Shown here: in pieces, positions 27,436-37,226 of the stretch
How positions within the stretch are numbered: the first letter of the stretch is position 1
Layout of the letters: every line of letters starts with the position of its first letter
Origin: Candidatus Sodalis pierantonius str. SOPE
GTDB lineage: Bacteria; Pseudomonadota; Gammaproteobacteria; Enterobacterales; Enterobacteriaceae
Assembly (NCBI RefSeq): GCF_000517405.1
Contig: NZ_CP006568.1
Coordinates: forward strand, 2,542,001-2,606,000
Length of the DNA stretch: 64,000 bases
Direction of reading: 5' to 3'
Notes under the pieces: model-generated
What the model saw: only the letters and a program-made list of their open reading frames with translations
Database searches by the model: none
What the model was told of the DNA's origin: nothing
Made by a program: the position numbers and the translations under genes

Positions 27436-28235
27436 ATGCGTATTGCGCCATTGCTGGTGTTATTGGTCACGATGATCCCTTTGTCCCGCGCCGCCGCCGC
27501 ATTGAGCGACGAGCAGCGCACGCTTTTCTTCGGCCACGACCAACGTCAGGCCATTATGGATCCCACCGGTTGGCCGTGGCAGGCTATTGGCCAGGTGGAA
27601 ACCGCCAGCGGCAATTTGTGTACCGCCACGCTTATCTCTGCGCATCTGGCGTTGACGGCCGGCCATTGTGTGCTGACGCCGCCGTTATGTTACGTTTTGT
27701 CGCCGACCACCAGCGCTGGCGCTATCAGACCAGCGCGATCGAAACACTGGTCTCCTCTTCGCTAGGCAAACGATTGAAACCCGCCGGGGATAGCTGGGTG
27801 GTACCACCGTCGGCGGCCGGGGAAGATTTTGCGTTAATTCGCCTGAAACAGGCTTTCACGGCATTAAAGCCGCTGCCGCTTTGGGAAGGCGATCGCGAAG
27901 AGTTAACCTTACAGTTGAAACAAGCAGAACGGCACGTTACGCAGGCCGGTTATCCCGAGGATCATCTCGATACGCTCTATCGCCATGAAAACTGTCAGAT
28001 TACCGGCTGGGCGCAGCGTGCGGTGCCATCGCACCGCTGCGACACGCTGCCTGGCGACAGCGGCTCGCCGCTCATGCTCTATACCTTGACCGGCTGGCGA
28101 TTGATAGCCATCCAAAGTTCGGCGCCTCTGACGAAAGACCGCTACCGGGCCGATAACCGCGCGTTGGCTATTACCGCGATTCGCGACCAACTGACGCAAC
28201 TCAGCGCCGGGGAGCGGAATAAGCCGGCGCCCTAA
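27436..28235 (+). pseudogene. ydgD: YdgD trypsin-like periplasmic serine protease, frameshifted
   Basis: The first frame gives a signal peptide (MRIAPLLVLLVTMIPLSRAA) and the catalytic His motif LTAGHCVLTPP. Near 27680 the frame changes, and the rest (AVMLRFVADHQRWRYQ, QAGYPEDHLDTLY, catalytic Ser in CDTLPGDSGSPLML) runs to 28235. Compared with E. coli YdgD, a few residues between LTPP and the ALRFVA region are missing, so the lesion is a small deletion with a frameshift. The order asr-ydgU-ydgD is conserved. Confidence 0.9.
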
Positions 28236-28250
28236 GCGCCGGCACCTTTA
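28223..28250. terminator. Hairpin between convergent ydgD and hrpA
   Basis: GCCGGCGC-CCTAA-GCGCCGGC followed by ACCTTTAA. It overlaps the last codons of ydgD and precedes the hrpA stop, so it could act on the + strand transcript. Confidence 0.5.
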
Positions 28251-28259
28251 ACGCACGGT

Positions 28260-31200
28260 TTACGGCTGAATAAGATCCATGGCCTGCTAAATGCGTTTTT
28301 CCGAGACGGGGGGCGGCGTCCCCAGCTGTTGGGCAAAAAAGCTGACCCTGAGCTCTTCAATCATCCAACGAATGTCCGCCACAGCCTCCTCTTCTCGCCG
28401 GGCGGCCGGGAGTTTGGCCAACCATTGCCGCCACGCCTGCTCTGCTGCACCGCTTCCACTTTCAGCATCTGCGCACGGTCCCGATGCGGATCGATGGCCA
28501 ATTTATCCAGGCGGCGTTCGATGGCGCGCAAATAGCGTAAAATGTCCGCCAGCCGCCGCTCGCGGTGACAAAGCCGCGGTACACCAGGCCGTCGAGCTGG
28601 CTTTTGATATCGGACATCGCCAGCGCCAGGCTAAGATCGACTTTCCCTTTCAGCCGCTTATTGATGGCGAACACCACGCTTAGAATTTGCTCCACCAGAC
28701 TGGCGATGTCGACCACCACCGGGTTAAGATGGCCGCGCACATGCTCTTGTAGCCGCAAATAGTCCTGCTCCTGCCACACCAGCCCGCCCTGTTCCGCCAT
28801 CAGTTTATCCACGCCGCAGCTGATACAATCGTCTATCAGCTCCAGCACCTTGCCGTAAGGATTGAAATAGAGCCCCAGTTTGGCTTTATTGGGCAATTTT
28901 TCATGCAGATATTTGATCGGCGAGGGAATATTGAGCAGCAGCAGGCGGCGTACGCCCTGCCACATGGCCCGCCGCTGCTGCTCTTCGGTCTCAAACAGCC
29001 TGATGGCGACGCTTTGCCGCTCGTCCACCAGCGCCGGCCAAGCCATAAGCCGATAGCCGCCCTTTTTCTGCTCAAACCGCTGCGGTAGGGAGCCGAAATG
29101 CCAACTTTGCACATTCTCCTGCTCCAGCCCTTCCTCCGCTACCGCCGCCAGGGTCTGCTGAACGCTGTCTTTAAGCTGGGCTTTCAGACTGTCCAGATCT
29201 TTGCCCTCGGCCAGGGTTTTTTGTTGCTCATCCACCACCCGGAAGGTCATTTTCACATGATCGGGCACCTGGTCCAGTTGCCAGGCCTCTCGCTCGATGG
29301 TCACGCCGCTCATGCGCCGCAGTTCGCACTCCAGGGCGTCCAGCAGCCGCGTGTCGCCGGCCGTCACACGCTCAAGGAAAGCCTCGGCATAATTCGGCGC
29401 CGGAACAAAGTTACGCCGTAACGGTTTAGGAAGCGATTTAATCAGCGCAATCACCAACTCCCGCCGTATGCCGGGAATTTGCCAGTCAAACCCCTGCGGC
29501 GAAACTTGATTCAGCAGCGGCAGCGGGATATGCACCGTGACGCCGTCGGCATCGCTGCCCGGTTCAAACTGGTAACTCAGCCGCAGTTTCAGGCTGCCCT
29601 GGCGCCAAGTATTAGGATAGTCAACCGCACTGATGGCTTCCGCCCCCGCGCGTACCAGCATGGTTTTTTCAAAATTGAGCCGCTCGGGATCGGCCTTCTG
29701 CATCCGCTGCCACCAGCTATCGAAATGGCGCGCCGATACCACCTCTTCACCGATACGCCCGTCGTAAAACGCGAACAGCGTTTCATCGTCCACCAAAATA
29801 TCCCGGCGCCGGGATTTATGCTCCAGCTCCTCAACCTCATCGAGCAGCCGCCGGTTGGCGCGGAAAAAGGGATGACGGGTCTGCCAATCCCCTTCCACCA
29901 GCGCATGGCGAATAAACAGCGCGCGGCAAAGCGCCGGATCAATGGCGCCATAGTTGACCTTCCGGCCGATGACGATGGGCAGCCCCAGAAGCGTCACCCG
30001 TTCCGCGGCCATGACCGCGCCGGCGGCCTTCTCCCAATGGGGTTCGCTGTAACTGCGTTTCACCAGGTGATGCGCCAGCGGCTCTATCCACTTCGGTTCG
30101 ATGCGGGCGGCAAAATCCGGCCCCATAGCCGGCTGGTTTCCACCAGCTCCGCGACCATGGTCCATTTGGGCGGTTTTTTGAACAACGCAGAGCCGGGATA
30201 AAGCGCGAAACGGGCATTGCGGGTACCGGTGTACTCCGGTTTATCGGTGTCTTTTTGTCCAATATGGGACAATAAGCCGGTCAACAGCGCGCTATGCAGC
30301 GACCGATAATCGGCGGGTTGGGCATTGATCGGCAGGCCCAGAGTTTTAACGGTCTGGCGCAGTTGGGTATAGACGTCCTGCCATTCCCGCACGCGCAAAT
30401 AGCTGAGAAAATCCACCCGGCACTGGCGGCGCAACTGGCTGGAGGATAATGCTTTTTGCTGCGTCTGGAGGTAATCCCACAAATTGACAAAAGCGAGAAA
30501 ATCAGACTCTTTGTCCGCGAAGCGGCGGGGCTTTTCATCCGATGCCTGCTTTTTGTCCATGGGCCGTTCGCGCGGATCCTGGATAGACAGCGCGGCAGCG
30601 ATAATCATCACCTCACGCACGCAGCCGCCGCTGCGGGCCGCAAGTACCATGCGCGCCAGGCGCGGATCCAGCGGCAACTGGGCCAATTGCCGGCCAAGGG
30701 GACTCAGGCGATATCCCTCGGCCGTTTCGCCCTCCAGCGCGCCCAGTTCTTCCAGTAGCCGAACGCCATCCTGGATATGACGCTTATCGGGGGCTTCCAC
30801 AAACGGAAACGCAGCGATATCACCGAGCCCCTGCGCCGTCATTTGCAGTATGACGGACGCCAAATGGGTGCGCAGTATTTCGGGGTCGGTAAAGGCCGGG
30901 CGCGAGAGAAAATCCTGCTCGGAATAGAGGCGGATACAGATACCTTCCGACACGCGGCCGCAGCGGCCTTTTCGCTGATTGGCCGACGCTTGGGAAATCG
31001 GCTCGATAGGCAAGCGCTGTACCTTGGTTCGGAAACTGTAACGGCTGATCCGCTCCGTACCGGGGTCAATGACGTATTTGATCCCTGGGACCGTCAGCGA
31101 CGTTTCCGCCACGTTGGTCGCCAGCACGATGCGCCGCCCGGAATGGGATCGAAACACCCGATTCTGTTCGGCGTTAGATAAGCGCGCGTACAGGGGCAAC

Positions 31201-32147
31201 ACCTCGGTATGGGGCAAATTGAGCCGATTGAGGCCGTCGGCGGTATCGCGGATTTCCCGCTCGCCGCTCAAGAAAATCAGAATGTCTCCCGGCCCTTCTT
31301 TACCTAGTTCCTGCACCGCATCGTAGATGCCCTGAGCCTGATCCCCCTCGTCGTCCGTCTGTTCCGCCAGCGGGCGGTAGCGCACCTCCACCGGATAGGT
31401 GCGCCCGGAAACTTCAATAATCGGCGCGTGATGAAAGTGGCGCGAGAAGCGCTCCGGATCGATGGTGGCGGAGGTAATGATCACTTTCAAATCGGGTCGA
31501 CGCGGCAGCAACTGATACAGATAGCCGAGAATAAAATCGATATTGAGGCTGCGCTCGTGGGCTTCGTCAATAATCAGCGTGTCGTACTGCAGCAACAGGC
31601 GATCCTGCTGGATCTCCGCGAGCAGTATGCCGTCGGTCATCAGCTTCACCAGAGTATTGTCGCCAATTTGATCGTTGAACCGCACCTTGTAGCCGACGGC
31701 GCCCCCGAGCGGGGTCTCCAGTTCGCCGGCGATACGATCGGCCACGCTGCGCGCCGCCAGCCTTCGCGGCTGCGTATGGCCGATCATGCCGGTAACGCCC
31801 CGCCCGAGCGCCAGACAGATTTTTGGCAGCTGCGTGGTTTTACCTGAACCGGTTTCACCCGCCACGATGACCACTTGATGGTCCCATACCGCCTCAAGAA
31901 TCGCCTGACGTTTCTGGCTGACGGGTAAATTTTCTGGGTAAGTGATGAAGGGCACGGCCGCGCGGCGGTCCAGCACCCGCTGCCGCGAAGCGGCAATGGC
32001 GGTTTCCATTTCCCGCTGCCAGCGTTGCTGCTGCTCGCCGGACAACGGCCGTTTTGCGGCGCCCCGCAGGAGGCGTTTAAGCACCGTTTTGTCGCGGATC
32101 ATGACATCGTCCAGCGTGGCGGTCAGTGCCGCAAGGGGTGAATTCAC
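28260..32147 (-). pseudogene. hrpA: ATP-dependent RNA helicase HrpA, multiply frameshifted
   Basis: A DEAH-box helicase of about 1300 residues in E. coli, used in ribosome quality control. The first 660 codons are open, with Walker A (VAGETGSGKTTQ), DEAH (LLQYDTLIIDEAHERSLN), SAT (VIITSATIDPERF) and QRKGRCGR motifs. The first frameshift, near 30125, falls right after SRLWGRI; the frame resumes with FAARIEPKWIEPLAHHL. A second lies near 28570 after YRGFVTASG. There is a 4-base insertion near 28450 (GCAGAGCAGGCG region), and a TAG near 28290 precedes the ancestral stop at 28260. The helicase core alone remains open and could be translated, but the full enzyme is lost. Confidence 0.92.
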
Positions 32148-32261
32148 GTTGTCTTTCCTCTACCTGCGGCCGGACGTGCGCGCCCGGCCAGCCGTTCTCT
32201 TCAACTTATTATTGGCCCCCATTCTACCATAATCCGGCGCGGCACCCGAGGGTTCCCGGTA

Positions 32262-32286
32262 TTGTTCAGTATTTTCGAATGAACAA
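32262..32286. promoter_or_regulatory. Dyad upstream of azoR
   Basis: Arms TTGTTCA (32262-32268) and TGAACAA (32280-32286) are separated by 11 bases in the hrpA-azoR divergent region. It could be an operator; no cognate regulator is known to me. Confidence 0.3.
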
Positions 32287-32371
32287 CTCGAATTATTGCG
32301 CTTTCACCCCGGCGCTAAGTTGCCTAGAGTAAACGTCAGGTTGTTGAACCCGTCTTCATTAAGGAATACCC

Positions 32372-32842
32372 ATGAGCAAAGTTTTGGTAGTCAAGTCCAG
32401 TATTCTGGCCACCTTTTCCCAATCGAATCCGTTGGCTGACCATTTCATTGAGCAGTGGCGCCAGCAGCATTCAGGCGACGAGATTACCGTGCGCAATTTG
32501 GGCGCCGAGCCGGTCCCGGAGCTGGATGGTGAACTGGTCGGGGCGCTACGTCCTTCCGACGCCACCTTAACCCCGCGTCAGCAGCAGACGCTGGAATTAT
32601 CCGACGCGCTGATGAATGAATTGCAGGATAATGATGTGCTGGTGTTGACCGCGCCTATGTACAACTTCGCGATCCCCAGCCAGTTGAAAAACTACTTCGA
32701 TTTGATCGCCCGCGCCGGCGTGACCTTCCGCTACAGCGAACAGGGTCCGGAAGGATTGGTAAAAAACAAACGCGCGCTGATGTCTCGGATGCGGCCCGAT
32801 CGCGATTTAGCAGCGCCTCGCTTTGCGGGTCGGCCTTTATGA
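32372..32842 (+). pseudogene. azoR: FMN-dependent NADH-azoreductase, 3' end deleted
   Basis: The first 138 or so residues match AzoR: KVLVVKSSILATFSQSNPL, GALRPSDATLTPRQQQ, the FMN-binding PMYNFAIPSQLKNYFD and ARAGVTFRYSEQGPEGLV. E. coli AzoR has 201 residues; here homology ends near 32785 before the SRGG motif. The frame then reads antisense through ynbE to a chance stop at 32842. It is a deletion join. hrpA-azoR adjacency is as in E. coli. Confidence 0.9.
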
Positions 32843-32975
32843 GGATATCGTGCTCGACCTTGACTTTGATGTTAATGGTTATCGGCGCGGTCGGCGTGGC
32901 GATTTCAATACGCGGTACGCACTGCGTAAAAAGCAACGGCGACAGTAGCGCAATCAGGCTCTTGATCTAATGCAT
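32790..32975 (-). pseudogene. ynbE: YnbE-like outer-membrane lipoprotein, early stop and 3' truncation
   Basis: The frame from 32975 reads M-H-stop, then IKSLIALLSPLLFTQC (a lipobox ending in Cys), VPRIEIATPTAPITINIKVK and VEHDILIKADPQSEALLNRD, matching YnbE. TAG is codon 3. The last few residues are replaced at the deletion junction with azoR. The ATG overlaps the ydbH stop (TAATG), as expected for the ydbH-ynbE operon. ydbL, normally next, is absent. Confidence 0.82.
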
Positions 32976-35395
32976 TAAGGCTCCCCTTCGGCAGGTGCTT
33001 CGGCGGCCGCCTGTTTTTCCAATAGTTGTTCCACCCGGCCGCCGAAGCGCAAACTACGCCACAGCTGCCAAATATTTTCCTGATGCGAGTAATTAAGGCG
33101 CACCGCGCGCCGCGCGGAGGCGTGGGCGCCCGTTCCGGCAATGTTGGCGTCGAGAGTCAGGTCTCCCGCGCGGCGGAGATTCAACGTGGCGCGTAGCCGG
33201 CTGATTTCCATATAGCGCAGCCAATCAACGTCGGCGGCGGTGGCGAAATCGCGGGCGGCGAGCGCGTCGGCGAACTGGGGATCCAGACGCAATGTCATCA
33301 AATTATCGCTGGCAATCCAACCGCAGGGGATAAGCTGGCTCGCATCATCAAGCAACAGCGGCAGCTCGCCGCTTACCTGCCCGGACATGGCGAACTGTTT
33401 GGGTTTTAACGCGGTGATAAGCTCGCTCATTTCCACACCCTGCACCTTCAGCACCGCTGGCGCGTGCTGCGGCAGCCGCAGCGGGGTTAAAGATACTTGA
33501 CCGCCAAGAGTTTTCAACGTCATGTGGGTTAAGGTGAGCGGATGGTCGTCATCAAAGGGATAGAAACCTTTCAGGCCGGTATCCAGCTCACGCAAGGCTA
33601 TAGAGGAGATGATTTCATCGATGTGCAATGCAGCCGGCTGGCGGATCCCTAACTGCCAACGGCTTTGCGCCAGGCGGTAGGATAGCGACAGCCGAACGCC
33701 GACCAAACGGCTGTTGCCGTACCAGAGATCCCCCCCGGTCAGCACACCGTGACCGCCGGCGATAAAGCCTTGATCCGCCGAGGCGGAAAAGGCGCTCTGC
33801 GCATAAAATTCGCCCTGGCGCCGCCGGATGCCCACGAACACCCGTAGCGGCTGTTTCGGCCACCAGGCCTGGCCGCGCAGCCGCGCCCCGTCCCAACGCC
33901 CATTCAATTGCACGGGCCCCAGCGCGCCCGCCTGTAGCGTTCCACGCCAGCGCCAATTGTCTGGACTACGCCCGCTTAGCGCCAGCGTCAACCGCGGGGC
34001 GGGCATCGATAAGACCATAGCGAAAACGATCCATTTCCCCCTGTGCCGCGCTCAGACGCAGAATGTGGTCCTGCCAGGCACCGCGACCGGCAATGCGCCA
34101 AACGGCCACTGCTCGCCATTACCCCACAGCCGCCAATCGCCGGCGTCGGGCCAGAAGTTCACCGCTTTACCGTCCAAATGCAGTGTAAAACGCCCATGGT
34201 TTCCGGCTCTGGCCTGTAAAATGGCCTGTAGCCGGCCGTTTCACCCCCACGGAGGACAGCTGAACACAGGCTAGGGGCAAACGCGCGCTATCGATGTCAA
34301 ACACGTCCGACACGCCCCCGACCAGACGCAAAAGCGCGCCAGGCAACAAGGCAAGATACGGGGCGGTAACATCGCCGCGCAATTCGCCGGGGATAGCGGC
34401 ATCCAGCGAAAGAGTGTTGTCATGTACCATGCCGTTGAGGCGAAACGGCAGGCGATTATCCGTCAGCCGCAGCGGGCCAGGACCGATATTCAACACCGCG
34501 TTGGCGCGCCCACGTAATCCCTGCGTCAGCACGTTGAGCCGCGCGCTGACGCCGAGGCCGGCCAGACCGTCGCGCCAGTCGGTCAGCGTCAGGGCAATTC
34601 CCCCCGCCAGCGCCTGGGTGGCGTAAGGCCAACGCCACCGTCCATCGCTCACCACCCACTCTCGCGCGGAAAGGCGCCACGGCAGATGCACCAGCGTCAT
34701 GCCGTTCTGGCTATCGGTAATCGACAGCACACCCTGCTGTTGACGCCAGTTGAGATCAAAGGTAAGCGCCGTACCGTTCGCCAGGGTAAGGCCACCCTGC
34801 ACGGCCCCGCGCTCGGGCAGCAGCCGGGCGCCGGGGGCCTGGGTGAGTTTCCCCTGTAAGACTACCGGCGCGGGAGCGGGCGCGCCGTTCAGGGACAGGC
34901 GCTCCAGGGTCAATTGGCGATCGTCAAGGGCCAGCTCGGCCGCCAGTTTATCGCTTTGATAAGCGAACCGGGTGCCTGGCCCCGCATGCGTCAGGGTCAG
35001 GCGGCCTGCCCACTCCTGCCAGGGGGCTACCGTCAGCCGGTCGATAAGCACGCTAAATGCCGGCAACCCTTGCCATTGCGCAAGCGGATCCCGTGCGGAG
35101 GTCGTTGACGTCGATTGGTCTACGCAGGCGGTGTCTAGACGCAGGTCGATGAAATGCAACCGCCAGGCGCCGGCGCGGCGGGTCAGATCGCCGCCGTCGC
35201 TGCGCAGCCAGACGCAATCGGGACGGCTAAGGCGAAAGGCCGGCAGCTGTACGGCGACCTATTGGCCAGCGTCGGTAACCAGCGCGGCAGGGTGAGCCAT
35301 AGCGCGAGCAACAGCAGAAAGAGCAGCAATAACATCAGCGCAACATTGCGCAAGGGGCGGCGCAAAACGCCGAGCGGTATTAATGTCCGGGGCAT
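32975..35395 (-). pseudogene. ydbH: YdbH AsmA-like envelope phospholipid-transport protein, frameshifted
   Basis: YdbH (879 residues in E. coli) is a bridge-like AsmA-family protein, redundant with TamB and YhdP, that spans the periplasm. The start at 35395 (MPRTLIPLGVLRRPL) leads into a membrane anchor (NVALMLLLLFLLLLALWL). The frame then breaks near 35240. A long middle part is in a second frame until about 34200 (SRKPWAFYTAFGR is out-of-frame tail), and the C-terminal third (32975-34018) is in another. Total coding length is about 70 codons short, so there is also internal loss. It is dead with its partner ynbE. Confidence 0.85.
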
Positions 35396-35529
35396 GACAG
35401 TCCTTGTGGCTGACAAACCCGCCCACAATAACATATCCTACCAGAGGACTATATTGCCGATAACCGACGCCGCATTGTGCCTGTAATGGCCATCTGCTAC
35501 GCTCGCCGGATTGTCAAGGAGACGAAATA

Positions 35530-36517
35530 ATGAAAGTCGCTGTATACAGTACCAAAAATTACGATCATAAATATTTGTCCCAGGTTAATGAGGCGTTCGG
35601 CTTCGAGATGGAATATTTCGATTTCCTGTTAACGCCCCGCACCACCAAAACCGCCGAGGGCTGCAACGCGGTTTGCCTTTTCGTCAACGACGACGGCGGC
35701 CGGGAGGTGCTAGAGCAGTTGGCGGCGTTGGGCATCACCATCCTGGCGCTGCGCCGGCTTTAATAATGTCGATCTCGCGGCAGCGCGGGCGTTAGGCATT
35801 CAGGTGGTGCGGGTACCCGCCTATTCACCGGAAGCGGTGGCGGAGCATGCGGTGGGCATGATGATGTGTCTTAATCGGCGCATTCACCGGGCGTACCAGC
35901 GCACCCGCGATGCCAACTTTTCTCTTGAAGGGCTTATTGGTTTCAATATGCATCAGCGCACCGCCGGGATTATCGGCACCGGCAAGATAGGCGTCGCCGC
36001 AATGCGTATTTTGCGCGGATTCGGCATGCGGCTGCTGGCGTATGATCCCTATCCTAACCCCCAGGCGCTGGAGCTGGGCGCCGAATATGTGGATTTGCAG
36101 AGCCTCTATGCCGCCTCGGACGTCATTTCCCTCCATTGCCCGCTGACCCCGGAAAACCATCATCTGCCCAACCGCGCGGCCTTCGCGCAAATGAAAGATG
36201 GCGTCATGATCATCAATACCAGCCGCGGTGGCCTTATCGATTCCCAGGCGGCCATCGAGTCACTCAAAATGCAAAAGATTGGCGCGTTAGGGATGGATGT
36301 CTACGAAAACGAGCGCGATCTGTTTTTTGAGGATAAATCCAACGACGTCATACAGGATTATGTGTTCCGGCGGCTATCGGCATGCCATAACGTACTGTTC
36401 ACCGGCCATCAGGCCTTCTTGACCGAAGAGGTGCTGACGCATATCGGCCAGACCACACTACAGAATATCCAACGGCTGGCGCGGGGAGAAGAATGCCCCA
36501 ACCTCGTAAACGCGTAA
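35530..36517 (+). pseudogene. ldhA: D-lactate dehydrogenase (fermentative), 5-bp deletion
   Basis: An NAD-dependent 2-hydroxyacid dehydrogenase. MKVAVYSTKNYDHKYLSQVN through GITILALR is open for about 75 codons, then two stops follow (TAATAA at about 35762). The rest is in another frame: VVRVPAYSPEAVAEHAVGMM, the NAD loop AGIIGTGKIGVAAMRIL, and catalytic Arg/Glu/His regions (NTSRGGLIDSQ, MDVYENERDLFFEDKSNDVI, FTGHQAFLT). Comparison with the expected ALRCAGFNN shows loss of one copy of a CTGCG repeat near 35751. Confidence 0.93.
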
Positions 36518-36594
36518 CGTCGGGCGCGCATAGCGTCGGCGTAGACGCCATCAACCCGGGCCGGCGTTAAGCGCGAGGGCGCCCGGCAGGCGCC

Positions 36595-36761
36595 CCACTC
36601 ACCAACGCCGCTTGCCGGCAGGAGAACAGGCATTGCGCGTCCGCTCTACCGGCTCAGCGCGCCGGCAGAGGTCAAAGCGCAGGAGACCACTCACCGGCAT
36701 CGCTTACGGGCGGTGGCAAAGACGTTGCGCGCCCGATTTGCCGGCTCAGCGCGCCGGCAGG
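36595..36761. repeat. Two-copy degenerate tandem repeat of about 92 bp
   Basis: The 75-base segments at 36595-36669 and 36687-36761 align without gaps at about 70% identity. Both begin CCACTCACC and end GCCGGCTCAGCGCGCCGGCAG, offset by 92 bases. The right copy overlaps the 3' end of the DUF333 gene on the minus strand. It looks like an old tandem duplication at the end of ydbJ. Confidence 0.7.
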
Positions 36762-36994
36762 CGGCGGCCGTCGGTGAGCTGGCACATTCCTACGGTGGAG
36801 CCATCCAACTGCAGGGCGGCGGTAAGCGTGCCGCCGACGCCGCTACAGGCGGCCTGTTCCGCCTGGCTCAGCACCGGGCGCGGCATACGTACCGCCGTCC
36901 CCTGCTGTTCGGGTTCGTCATTGACACTGGGATCGCTGTTGCACGCCACCAGTAACACGACTGAGGTAGCCAATAACCACCGTGATAACGTCAT
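36746..36994 (-). pseudogene. ydbJ: DUF333 lipoprotein (YdbJ-like), C-terminus lost
   Basis: A lipoprotein signal, MTLSRWLLATSVVLLVAC (lipobox Cys at residue 18), leads to the start of a DUF333 domain (AACSGVGGTLTAALQL, VGMCQLTDGRR). The family then requires a C-x-EWAL-x-RG tail; here the frame ends LPAR-stop. An EWGACR-like tail occurs about 150 bases further in another frame, beyond the tandem repeat. I chose the start at 36994 for its CGGAG Shine-Dalgarno. ydbJ lies between ldhA and ydbK in E. coli. hslJ, also expected here, is absent. Confidence 0.65.
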
Positions 36995-37226
36995 CAAAGG
37001 GCTCCGCAAGGATAAAATAGGAATAGTCTGGAAGAGCCAGTGTAGCGGCAGCGGGCGCTTTCGTCGAGAACCCGCCGATTGACTTTACACTTCATCTGTC
37101 TTTCCTCGCGTTTCTTGCATCACACAAAAGCTAAAATCCCCCAGGGTTAGTACTGCTATACTTGCGGCAATTCATGATAAGCCAATGATTTCACGGCTAT
37201 CATCTGCAGCACAGATAAGGGTCCTC

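Noticed and set aside
29479..30201. 240-codon open frame on the + strand opposite hrpA
   Set aside because: Antisense shadow; the minus strand carries the HrpA sequence in this interval.
34750..35486. Several + strand frames opposite ydbH
   Set aside because: Antisense of the frameshifted ydbH; none has a plausible start context or domain.
36746..36994. hslJ between ldhA and ydbK
   Set aside because: The lipoprotein here has the DUF333 pattern of ydbJ rather than the HslJ/META domain; hslJ appears to be missing.
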